Assembly (NCBI GenBank): GCA_015709495.1
Contig: CP054189.1
Location: forward strand, 2,728,001-2,792,000
Direction of reading: 5' to 3'
DNA from: Chthonomonadaceae bacterium
GTDB taxonomy: Bacteria; Armatimonadota; Fimbriimonadia; Fimbriimonadales; Fimbriimonadaceae
Length of the DNA: 64,000 nt
Made by a program: the position numbers and the translations under genes
The notes under the pieces: model-generated
The model's database searches: none
What the model was told of the DNA's origin: nothing
Seen by the model: only the letters and a program-made list of their open reading frames with translations
Shown here: positions 32,493 through 39,505 of the stretch, one piece after another
Layout of the letters: each line of letters starts with the position of its first letter
Position numbering within the stretch: position 1 is the stretch's first letter

Positions 32493-32622
32493 CCGAGGGT
32501 CCTCGGAGCGCTCGGACGAATTGCGGGGATTCGAGGCTTGTTCAGGAGAAAGCTGCGGCAACAGGAACTTTCTCGGCTGAATTCCGTCTAAACTTCAGGT
32601 AGTCCATCTGAGGAGGGCGCAA

Positions 32623-32844
32623 ATGGTTGACGGCAAGTTGCCGGAAGGTTTGCAGCTCACAGAGGACGAAGCGTTCGCTCTTTTGGCCATGTGTCTCATG
32701 AGCCCGCAGAGCATCGATCGGACGGTCGAAAGCGCGCTTCGAAAACTTGCCGAGTATTGTATCGTTACGAGCAATCATAAGGAATCTATAACAAATCCGA
32801 AGAGTCGGCAAGAACTCCGGGAGTTGAAATCGACAGGAGCCTAA
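32623..32844 (+). CDS. small hypothetical protein with strong ribosome site
   Basis: 73 residues. TGAGGAGGG ends six bases before the ATG, the best ribosome site in this neighbourhood, and a 9-bp hairpin overlaps the stop codon, so this is probably a real gene. The product is helical with the segment L-T-E-D-E-A-F-A-L-L-A-M-C-L-M-S and a basic, hydrophilic C-terminus. No signal peptide and no known family. It could be a small cytoplasmic regulator, but nothing in the sequence says so. Confidence 0.6.
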   Translation: MVDGKLPEGLQLTEDEAFALLAMCLMSPQSIDRTVESALRKLAEYCIVTSNHKESITNPKSRQELRELKSTGA

Positions 32845-32854
32845 GGGCTCCTGT
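32833..32854 (+). terminator. hairpin at the stop codon of the 73-aa gene
   Basis: ACAGGAGCC (32833-32841) pairs with GGCTCCTGT (32846-32854) around a 4-base loop that contains the end of the TAA stop. There is no long T run after it, so termination may be inefficient. Confidence 0.45.
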
Positions 32855-32891
32855 TCCGGCTTATGGGCTACCCGAATGCCGTCGTTTCGCT

Positions 32892-32897
32892 CACAAT
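32892..32897 (+). promoter_or_regulatory. -10-like CACAAT six bases before the Nif3 start
   Basis: CACAAT is followed by ACGGGC and then the ATG at 32904; no ribosome site is present. It is a weaker match (C for T at the first position) but has the same spacing as the other leaderless-type starts. Confidence 0.3.
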
Positions 32898-32903
32898 ACG
32901 GGC

Positions 32904-34007
32904 ATGATTCGCGTTGCTGACGTGCTTGAGGCCCTTGAGCGCATCGCCCCTTGCCGGTGGGCCTTCGAATACGACAACGTCGGCCTTCTCGTCGGGGCTC
33001 CGGACGATGTGGTGACCCAAGGGGTCGTCGCCCTCGATCCCTCACCGGGCGCGATGAGCTTTGCTTCGGGTTGTGGAGCGGAGCTGTTGATTTGCCACCA
33101 CCCCGTGATTTGGGACCCGATTCGGAAGCTGGATGGGTCGAGCTTTGGGTCGCGGATGGCCTTGAGGATCGCCCGCGCCGACCTTTCGATGATCGCCTGC
33201 CACACGAACTGGGACTCCGCTCCGGGAGGCATCAACGACACGCTCTGCGAGCGATTGGGCTTGAAAAACGTAAGCGAGTTTGGCGAGGAAGGGCCAGGGA
33301 CGGCGTTCGTCAAGCTGGTCGTTTTCGTTCCCCCTACCCGAGCAGATTCCCTTGTCGACGCCTTGTCGGCGGCAGGCGCAGGTTCAATCGGGGACTATGA
33401 GCGCTGCGCGTTCCTTTCGTCGGGGACAGGCACGTTCTTTGGCAGGGAGGGCACGAACCCTGCGGTGGGGTCTTCGGGCCAAGTCGAGAACGTGGAGGAA
33501 TCGCGGCTGGAAATGAGACTTCCTGCGTCCCGGCTGAAGTCCGTTCGAGAAGCGCTGTTGGCCGCCCACCCCTACGAGGAGCCCGCGTACGACTTCTACC
33601 CCCTCGTGAGCGCGCCCGAACAGCCCTCCGGCCGAATCGGCGAGCTTCGAACGCCACTGACCGTCGCGGAGTTTCGGGAGTTGTGCGATCTACGCCTCGA
33701 AACCCGGACGTGGGCCTGGGGCGACCCTGCCCGCAAGCTCACGAAGATCGCGGTCGTGGGCGGCGCAGCGGATCGCACCTGGAGGGCTGCGAGAGAGTCC
33801 GGCGCGGACGCGCTGCTAACGGGAGAGGTGCGGCAGGACGTTGCGGTCGATGCGATGGAGAGCCGGTTCGCCCTCTTCGCCGCTGGGCATTACGCCACGG
33901 AAAACCCTGGGATGGCCGCATTGGCCGTGCGGTTGCGCAAAGAGTTACCAGCGATCGAGTGGGTGGAATTCGAACCAGAGCCGGGCTTCGACGGACGGCC
34001 CTTGTGA
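32904..34007 (+). CDS. Nif3/YbgI-type dinuclear metal-centre protein
   Basis: 367 residues. Metal-site motifs of the Nif3 family: I-C-H-H-P-V near 68 (His pair), H-T-N-W-D near 105 and, near the C-terminus, A-G-H-Y-A-T-E with the last ligands. A central inserted domain (about 130-235) with A-A-H-P-Y-E-E-P-A-Y-D-F-Y is the PII-like or YqfO insert seen in the longer members of this family. These proteins, often annotated as GTP cyclohydrolase I type 2 homologues, bind two metal ions and have an unsettled enzymatic role. Length (about 370) matches the YqfO subgroup. Convergent with atpG, with a 9-base gap. Confidence 0.9.
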   Translation: MIRVADVLEALERIAPCRWAFEYDNVGLLVGAPDDVVTQGVVALDPSPGAMSFASGCGAELLICHHPVIWDPIRKLDGSSFGSRMALRIARADLSMIACHTNWDSAPGGINDTLCERLGLKNVSEFGEEGPGTAFVKLVVFVPPTRADSLVDALSAAGAGSIGDYERCAFLSSGTGTFFGREGTNPAVGSSGQVENVEESRLEMRLPASRLKSVREALLAAHPYEEPAYDFYPLVSAPEQPSGRIGELRTPLTVAEFRELCDLRLETRTWAWGDPARKLTKIAVVGGAADRTWRAARESGADALLTGEVRQDVAVDAMESRFALFAAGHYATENPGMAALAVRLRKELPAIEWVEFEPEPGFDGRPL

Positions 34008-34015
34008 GGGAGATT

Positions 34016-34876
34016 CTACGACTTGAGAGCTTCGGCGCCTGAGACGACCTCGAGGATTTCCTTGGTGATCGTAGCCTGCCGCTCGCGGTTCGCCTTGAGA
34101 GTCAGGTTCTGGATCATCTTGCCCGCGTTTTCGGTGGCGTTCGTCATGGCCGTCATCCGCGCGGCAAACTCGCTCGCCGTCGCCTCCAGCAGGGCCTGCC
34201 AAAGGAGCGTGAGGAAGTATCGGGGCAGAAGCGTCCCGACGAGGGTGTCGGCGGTGGGTTCGAAGATGTAGCCCAGGTTCGCGCCGGACTTCTCTTCGGT
34301 CTCCGGGGGCTCTATCGGTAGGAGTTGCACGACCTGAGGCACCTGTCGGATCGCCGAGTAGAACTTGGCGTAGCAGAGGTAGACCTTCGAGACCTCGCCC
34401 GACTCAAACAACTCCTGGGTTACCTTAGCGATCGCTTTCGCGTCGTCGAACGAAGCTCCCGCCGAGGGCAAAGTGTGCTGGCACACCACCTCGTACCCTC
34501 GCTTGCCGAAGAAAAGCGCGCCCTTCTTGCCGACTCCGATGACCTTCGCCACCCCTGGCGTTTCCCGGAGGAACTGCGCCGCTCTACGGATGAGGTTCGT
34601 GTTATAAGAACCACAAAGCCCGCGCTCGGCCGTGACGAGGATCAGCGCGTAGTTGTCGGAGTCGTTTCTTTCGAGAAGAGGGTGTGCGGGGAGTTCGCCC
34701 GCGCCTGAGAGCGAACTCACGACATCCTTGAGCTTCTCGCTGTAGGGCCGGGCGGCGAGGGCGCGTTCGGTGGCCCTCTTGAAGCGCGCGGCAGCCACGA
34801 GTTTCATGGCCCTCGTGATCTGCTGGATGCTCTTGGCCGCTTTGATTCGGCCCCGGATTTGCTTCAGTGTCGCCAT
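34016..34876 (-). CDS. atpG: ATP synthase F1 gamma subunit
   Basis: 286 residues. The N-terminal coiled-coil helix (A-T-L-K-Q-I-R-G-R-I-K-A-A-K...A-M-K-L-V-A-A) and C-terminal helix (Q-A-T-I-T-K-E-I-L-E-V-V-S-G-A-E-A-L) form the central shaft, with the conserved E-R-G-L-C-G-S-Y-N loop near 88. It rotates inside the alpha/beta hexamer and couples proton flow to ATP synthesis at the membrane. It is 15 bases downstream of atpA and is the last gene of this operon. The usual atpD (beta) and atpC (epsilon) do not follow; the next gene is convergent. Confidence 0.95.
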   Translation of the reverse strand: MATLKQIRGRIKAAKSIQQITRAMKLVAAARFKRATERALAARPYSEKLKDVVSSLSGAGELPAHPLLERNDSDNYALILVTAERGLCGSYNTNLIRRAAQFLRETPGVAKVIGVGKKGALFFGKRGYEVVCQHTLPSAGASFDDAKAIAKVTQELFESGEVSKVYLCYAKFYSAIRQVPQVVQLLPIEPPETEEKSGANLGYIFEPTADTLVGTLLPRYFLTLLWQALLEATASEFAARMTAMTNATENAGKMIQNLTLKANRERQATITKEILEVVSGAEALKS

Positions 34877-34890
34877 AAGTCGCCGATCGA

Positions 34891-36423
34891 TTACTTCTTG
34901 CTGCCGAACGACTCCGCGAACTCAGCGCAAGCCTTCTTGAGGGTTTCTTCGATCTCCTTCGAGACCTCCTTCGTGGTCCTGATCGACTCGAGCGCTTCGG
35001 GATACTTGTCCTTGACAAAACTCAGGAGACCTTCTTCAAAGCTCGTGACTTTGTCGTTCGGGATGCCGTCGAGGAATCCGGAAGTGCCTGCGAAGATCGC
35101 CACGACCTGCTCATCGACCGGATAGCTGACGTGGAGGCCCTGTTTGAGAAGCTCCGTAAGACGCTGGCCGCGGATGAGCTGCATCTGCGTCGCCTTGTCG
35201 AGGTCACTCGCAAACTGGCTGAAGGCTTGGACCTCGCGGAAGTTCGCCATTTCCAGCTTGAGCCTGCCCGCGACCTGCTTCATCGCTTTGATCTGCGCGT
35301 TTCCTCCGACTCGTGAGACGGAGATTCCGACGTTGATCGCAGGCCGCACGCCCGCAAAGAACAGGTCGGGTTCGAGGTAGATCTGCCCGTCGGTGATCGA
35401 AATCACGTTCGTAGGGATATAGGCCGATACGTCGCCTTGCTGAGTTTCGATGATCGGCAGGGCGGTCAGCGACCCTCCGCCAAGATCGTCGTTGAGTTTG
35501 GCCGCGCGTTCGAGGAGGCGGCTGTGCAGGTAGAACACGTCGCCGGGATAGGCTTCACGGCCGGGGGGTCGTCGCAGGAGCAACGAGACCGCGCGATACG
35601 CTTGCGCGTGCTTCGAGAGGTCGTCGTAGATCGCGAGGGCGTGCATGCCGTTGTCGCGGAAGTACTCGCCGATTGCGGCGCCAGCGAACGGCGCGAGGTA
35701 CTGCATCGCGTTCGGGTCCGAGGCGCTCGCGACGACGATGGTGGTGTACTCCATCGCTCCGTGTTCTTCGAGCGTGGCGATGACCCGGGCGACGGACGAC
35801 ATCTTCTGTCCGATGGCAACGTAGATGCAGTGCATTGGGCTGCCGCCAGGCTCGTGAGTCGACTTCTGATTGATGATCGTGTCGATGCAGATGGCGGTTT
35901 TGCCGGTTTGGCGGTCGCCAATGATCAGTTCGCGCTGCCCGCGGCCGATCGGAATCATCGCGTCGATGGCCTTGATGCCCGTCTGAAGGGGCTCTTGCAC
36001 CGGCTGCCTTTGGACGACGCCGGGGGCGAGGACTTCGAGCCTTCGGAACTCGTTGCTGGCGATCGGCCCTTTGCCGTCGATCGGTTGTCCGAGAGCGTTG
36101 ACGACGCGGCCGAGCATTCCCTTTCCGACAGGCAGCTCGATAATGCGGCCGGTTTCTTTGACCGGATCGCCTTCTTTGATCTCGGTGTCGTCGCCGATCA
36201 AGACCGCGCCGATGCTGTCCTCTTCAAGGTTCAACGCAAGGCCCATGACGCCGCCGGGGAACTCGAGCAGTTCGCCCACTTGGCAGTCGGGAAGGCCATA
36301 CACGCGGGCGATGCTGTCGCCCACTTGCAGGACGGTTCCGACGTGCTCGACGTCGACCTTTCGTTGGAACTTACTGAGTTCCTGTTCAAGGATGGTGGTG
36401 ATTTCTTCGGGTCGGATTGCCAT
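34891..36423 (-). CDS. atpA: ATP synthase F1 alpha subunit
   Basis: 510 residues. Walker A G-D-R-Q-T-G-K-T at 169-176, the [10 protein letters not shown] region, [15 protein letters not shown] signature with the catalytic-site arginine (Arg finger), and the C-terminal helical domain. It is the non-catalytic nucleotide-binding subunit of the F1 hexamer at the cytoplasmic face. Typical length. It starts four bases after the atpH stop and is followed by atpG. The D-E-L-S-E-E-D-type acidic regulatory changes are not visible. Confidence 0.96.
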   Translation of the reverse strand: MAIRPEEITTILEQELSKFQRKVDVEHVGTVLQVGDSIARVYGLPDCQVGELLEFPGGVMGLALNLEEDSIGAVLIGDDTEIKEGDPVKETGRIIELPVGKGMLGRVVNALGQPIDGKGPIASNEFRRLEVLAPGVVQRQPVQEPLQTGIKAIDAMIPIGRGQRELIIGDRQTGKTAICIDTIINQKSTHEPGGSPMHCIYVAIGQKMSSVARVIATLEEHGAMEYTTIVVASASDPNAMQYLAPFAGAAIGEYFRDNGMHALAIYDDLSKHAQAYRAVSLLLRRPPGREAYPGDVFYLHSRLLERAAKLNDDLGGGSLTALPIIETQQGDVSAYIPTNVISITDGQIYLEPDLFFAGVRPAINVGISVSRVGGNAQIKAMKQVAGRLKLEMANFREVQAFSQFASDLDKATQMQLIRGQRLTELLKQGLHVSYPVDEQVVAIFAGTSGFLDGIPNDKVTSFEEGLLSFVKDKYPEALESIRTTKEVSKEIEETLKKACAEFAESFGSKK

Positions 36424-36427
36424 GTTC

Positions 36428-36982
36428 TTATGCCTGCTTCAGCAGTTCGTATTTGAGTGTGTCGCGCATTCGGCGAAGGCTCCCGCGGACGGAACCGTCG
36501 AGGACGAAGTTGCCATACGCCACTCGAATTCCTCCGAGGAGGTTGGAGTCGACGGAGAACTCCGCTTCTACCTTTTTGCCGCTTCCCTTCTCGAGTTTCG
36601 TGAGGAGTGCGGACCGTTGTTTTTCCGTCAGTTCGATCGACGAGGCGATGTGGGCGTATAGCACAGCCCCATGCTCGCGCCGAATGGCCACGAAGGCTTT
36701 GTACACGTCGGGGACGAGGTCTTCCCTCCGCTTTTGGAGCATGAGCCGGAGCGCATGCATCGTGAGGGCGGTCACGCGGTCGGAAAACGCCCTTTCGAGG
36801 ACGGGCAGCTTGTGCTCGCGGGCGATTCTCGGGCTGACGAGAAACTCCCCGAAGCCCGGATCGCGCTCGATGATCCCCACGACCCCAGCGAGGTCAGCTT
36901 CGACGCTCTCGACGATCCCTTGCGACTTCGCCGCGCGATAGAGGGCTTTGGCATACCGCCGAGCCACTCGGGTGTCGCCCAT
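36428..36982 (-). CDS. atpH: ATP synthase F1 delta subunit
   Basis: 184 residues. N-terminal helical domain with A-R-R-Y-A-K-A-L-Y and the C-terminal signature [16 protein letters not shown] near 150, both typical of delta/OSCP. It joins the b-subunit stalk to the top of the alpha/beta head. Its ATG abuts the atpF stop, and atpA starts four bases downstream, so expression is tightly coupled. Confidence 0.94.
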   Translation of the reverse strand: MGDTRVARRYAKALYRAAKSQGIVESVEADLAGVVGIIERDPGFGEFLVSPRIAREHKLPVLERAFSDRVTALTMHALRLMLQKRREDLVPDVYKAFVAIRREHGAVLYAHIASSIELTEKQRSALLTKLEKGSGKKVEAEFSVDSNLLGGIRVAYGNFVLDGSVRGSLRRMRDTLKYELLKQA

Positions 36983-37591
36983 TTAACCCGCCACCTCGAC
37001 TTGCTCAATGAACTCGTCGATGAGCTTTCGGCTGCGCTCGCTGTCGACGGATTCCCCGACGAGCTTCTCTGTGGCTTGGAGGGTCAAGTTGACCACGTGG
37101 ACTCGCAGATCGTTCAGGATGCGTTGCTTTTCCTGCTCGATGTCGGCGATCGCCTTCGCCTTGAACTGCTCGGCCTGTTGGACGGCCTCGGCACGCAGTT
37201 GGTCGCGAAGCGCCTGGGCTTCCCGAATCTGAGCTTGGATTTGCTCCCGCGCGGCGGCCTCCGCTGCAGAAAGCCTCTGCTCGTATTCGCCCCGCATCTC
37301 GTCCATGCGCTGCCGCAACTCTTCGGCCTCGGTGAAGGTCTCTTCGAGTTGAGAGTTGCGTTCGTTGATGGCGTTTTTGAGCGGATCGGTGTAGAACATC
37401 CGAATCAGCGGGAAGAGCAAGATCGTGATGCCCGCCATCGCCGCAGACTTGCCGAGGTTGAGGTCGAGTCCGGGGATCGGAACCTGGAGGTCCTTGAAGA
37501 CCGTCGACCCCAGCAACACGAGGACGACGCCTACAATCAGTCCGAGCCACTTGTTGCCCGATCCGGTTGGTTCAGTTGCTTGTTCAGCCAT
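36983..37591 (-). CDS. atpF: ATP synthase Fo subunit b
   Basis: 202 residues. N-terminal hydrophobic segment at about 13-28 and a second at about 47-62, then a long charged coiled coil (about 70-180, rich in E/Q/R/A) that makes the peripheral stalk. Usual b subunits are 155-175 residues with one membrane helix, so the extra N-terminal hydrophobic segment is unusual and may be a signal-anchor or a second helix. It lies between atpE and atpH in operon order. Only one b gene is seen, so the stalk is probably a b homodimer. Confidence 0.9.
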   Translation of the reverse strand: MAEQATEPTGSGNKWLGLIVGVVLVLLGSTVFKDLQVPIPGLDLNLGKSAAMAGITILLFPLIRMFYTDPLKNAINERNSQLEETFTEAEELRQRMDEMRGEYEQRLSAAEAAAREQIQAQIREAQALRDQLRAEAVQQAEQFKAKAIADIEQEKQRILNDLRVHVVNLTLQATEKLVGESVDSERSRKLIDEFIEQVEVAG

Positions 37592-37650
37592 ATTGGTTCA
37601 TAGGGACGCGAAGCGGCGACGCCAGCCCACGCCCCTATCGGTTTCGAGGT

Positions 37651-37872
37651 CTAGCCTGTGACCTTGCCCTGCAGAATGAGGGTGATAACGAACGTCAGAA
37701 GGAACACGAGTTCCATGAACGCGAGACCGATAAGCATACCGGTCTGGATTTTTCCCGAGGCTTCGGGTTGTCGGGACATGCCGTGCATCGCGCCGTTCGT
37801 CGCGATGCCCTGTCCGACCCCTACGCCAAGCGCGGCCAGTCCGACCGCAAATCCAAGTCCTAGTCCGAGCAT
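37651..37872 (-). CDS. atpE: ATP synthase Fo subunit c
   Basis: 73 residues, two hydrophobic helices joined by the polar loop with R-Q-P-E near 34-37. The ion-binding carboxylate is Glu54 (A-F-M-E-L-V-F). Gln21 is present in helix 1 but Glu54 is followed by Leu rather than Ser/Thr, so the set of residues used for sodium binding is incomplete, and proton coupling is more likely. Subunits form the membrane rotor ring. GGAGG lies about 13 bases before the ATG, as expected for a highly expressed subunit. Confidence 0.95.
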   Translation of the reverse strand: MLGLGLGFAVGLAALGVGVGQGIATNGAMHGMSRQPEASGKIQTGMLIGLAFMELVFLLTFVITLILQGKVTG

Positions 37873-37954
37873 TTTGTTGTTTTATCCTCCGTTGATGTTC
37901 CCTAGCTTGTCTTAGGAAATCTTGTCGTTGCGCGGATGGGGCGCCGCGCCGCCC

Positions 37955-38719
37955 TCAAGCGTGTGCGTGGGCAGGTCCGTGATCCTCCTCGTGGTGAGTG
38001 ACGAGTCCCAAGTACACGCAAAACAGCAAAGTGAAAACCAGCGCCTGAACGATGCAGGTTAGCAGTTTGATCGGGATGAGCAACGCACCAATGGGCACCG
38101 CGAACTCGATTCCCAACGCATCGAAGTGCCCTAGATTGTTCAGGTTGAGCACGACCTCGTGGCCCCCGTGAATGTTCCCATAGAGCCTTAGCGACAACGA
38201 GATCATCTTCATCGCTTCTGAGATGAGCTCGATGATGAAGATGAGGCCCGATACGGCGACGAGCGCACCGACCATCTTGGGTCCAGCGAAGTGCTTGAGG
38301 TGCCCGAACGCCCCGTTCGCCTTGATGCCCTCATGCTGAACATAAAGCACCGCGACGATCGCGAGCCCCAAGTTCAGACTCCAGTCCGCCGTAGGGGTGT
38401 GGTCGGCGAACAAGCCGAGGATGTTCGAGACGAAGATGAAAACCCAGAAGGTCGCCATCATCGGCAGGTACTTCCTTCCGTGTGGCCCGATCACGCTGAC
38501 GGCGAGGTTCTCAAGGAAATAGTAGAGGTGCTCGCCGGCGAGGGCAATGGGATTTCGGAAGACTCGCTTGGAGAGGCCCGCCTGAATCCGGGTCAGCAGA
38601 AAGGCGATCAGGGCCAAGACGATACCGACCCAAACGAAAATCTGCCAGGGGGATCCATGTCCGCCTTCAGATGCCGCCAGGAGTGTCGATTGAACCAATC
38701 CTTGTCCGCCCATGTCCAT
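37955..38719 (-). CDS. atpB: ATP synthase Fo subunit a
   Basis: 254 residues with five or six membrane helices. The essential arginine is in S-L-S-L-R-L-Y-G-N-I-H-G-G-H near residue 180, with acidic partners in helices around 160 and 245. The subunit forms the ion half-channels beside the c ring. ATG at 38719 directly follows the atpI stop (TAA then ATG); an ATG at 38713 is possible. The His/Glu-rich C-terminal tail (H-H-E-E-D-H-G-P-A-H-A-H-A) is notable but its role is unknown. Confidence 0.95.
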   Translation of the reverse strand: MDMGGQGLVQSTLLAASEGGHGSPWQIFVWVGIVLALIAFLLTRIQAGLSKRVFRNPIALAGEHLYYFLENLAVSVIGPHGRKYLPMMATFWVFIFVSNILGLFADHTPTADWSLNLGLAIVAVLYVQHEGIKANGAFGHLKHFAGPKMVGALVAVSGLIFIIELISEAMKMISLSLRLYGNIHGGHEVVLNLNNLGHFDALGIEFAVPIGALLIPIKLLTCIVQALVFTLLFCVYLGLVTHHEEDHGPAHAHA

Positions 38720-39076
38720 TTAGCGCGAATAAAGGTCTGAACGGGTGGCCCGCCAGACCAGCGAAGAGTATACCATCGCGACAGCGATTGTAAACGCCGT
38801 CAACGCCTCCATGCTGAGCGAATACGCCGCAAAACCTGCGATTCCGATTAGTGGGAACTTCACGAAGAACGCAGCGACGGTCGCAAGGATGCGGCGATTC
38901 GGGGGCAGGTCGGAGAACCGCACCAATTCGACGGTCCGGTACAGCACGTATGCGCCGAATGCGCCGCTCAGAAGTCCCAGCAGCAGCCCCACGCCGAACC
39001 TCCAGTCGAGGATTAGAGCGGAGATCGCGACCACGAGGCCGATGCCGAAGATTCCGAGCGCGCGTTGCTTGTTCAT
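38720..39076 (-). CDS. atpI: ATP synthase subunit I-like membrane protein
   Basis: 118 residues with four membrane helices (about 7-24, 27-46, 67-86 and 90-108) and an R-F-S-D-L-P-P-N-R loop. Position between the AtpZ-like gene and atpB, and the helix pattern, fit the ATP synthase I family (UncI), which assists c-ring assembly or magnesium uptake. The sequence is divergent, so the assignment leans on context. It is stop-to-start contiguous with atpB. Confidence 0.75.
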   Translation of the reverse strand: MNKQRALGIFGIGLVVAISALILDWRFGVGLLLGLLSGAFGAYVLYRTVELVRFSDLPPNRRILATVAAFFVKFPLIGIAGFAAYSLSMEALTAFTIAVAMVYSSLVWRATRSDLYSR

Positions 39077-39082
39077 CAGAGG

Positions 39083-39481
39083 TCAGCGGGGTTTGTTTTG
39101 GGCTCGAATGAGGGTGAAGAGCGCTCCCCCAAGGCCCACGATCGCTCCGATCATCGTCCCGATCGCTTGCCCCAGCGTCGAGCCAGTGTTGAGGTCGATG
39201 AGCTTACCGATGCCCCAGCCCACCCCTATGCACCCGACGAGGGTATAGGCGACGCTCAGCCCGACCCCAAGGCCCAAGTACTCGATGTTTTCCGTCTTCT
39301 TGGGAGCGCGCTTCCTCTGGTATTCCCATTCAGGCACCTCGGGCAGCGCGGACTTTTTTCGCGATTCGGCAATCCTCTCGTCGATGCGCTGAAGCTCCTC
39401 GAGTTCGGCTTTCAACTTCTTCTCGACTTCCGCCAACGGGTCGGTGTCTTCTTGCGGTGAGCCGTTTTCGTCATCCGCCAT
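39083..39481 (-). CDS. atpZ: AtpZ/AtpI-family protein heading the ATP synthase operon
   Basis: 132 residues from the ATG at 39481. The N-terminal half is a charged coiled coil (D-P-L-A-E-V-E-K-K-L-K-A-E-L-E-E-L). The C-terminal half is two membrane helices with G-x-G-x-G-x patterns (Y-L-G-L-G-V-G-L, G-W-G-I-G-K-L-I-D, G-T-M-I-G-A-I-V-G-L-G-G-A), the AtpZ (F0F1-ATPase subunit) signature. AtpZ pairs with AtpI in magnesium or calcium transport or assembly. It is the first gene of the operon: TAACGT ends seven bases before the ATG and no ribosome site is seen, so the transcript is probably leaderless. Divergent from recG, whose ATG is 25 bases away. Confidence 0.82.
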   Translation of the reverse strand: MADDENGSPQEDTDPLAEVEKKLKAELEELQRIDERIAESRKKSALPEVPEWEYQRKRAPKKTENIEYLGLGVGLSVAYTLVGCIGVGWGIGKLIDLNTGSTLGQAIGTMIGAIVGLGGALFTLIRAQNKPR

Positions 39482-39488
39482 ACTGAGA

Positions 39489-39494
39489 ACGTTA
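39489..39494 (-). promoter_or_regulatory. -10-like TAACGT seven bases before atpZ
   Basis: GGTAACGT on the minus strand; TAACGT (39494-39489) is separated from the ATG at 39481 by ACTGAGA read on the plus strand (seven bases). This is the likely promoter of the ATP synthase operon and lies between the divergent starts of atpZ and recG. Confidence 0.5.
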
Positions 39495-39505
39495 CCGCAA
39501 CAGGC

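Noticed and set aside
32481-32561. TTG-started 27-residue extension of the DUF1385 protein
   Set aside because: It is hydrophilic, has no ribosome site, and would lie upstream of the TATAAT box that best explains the start.
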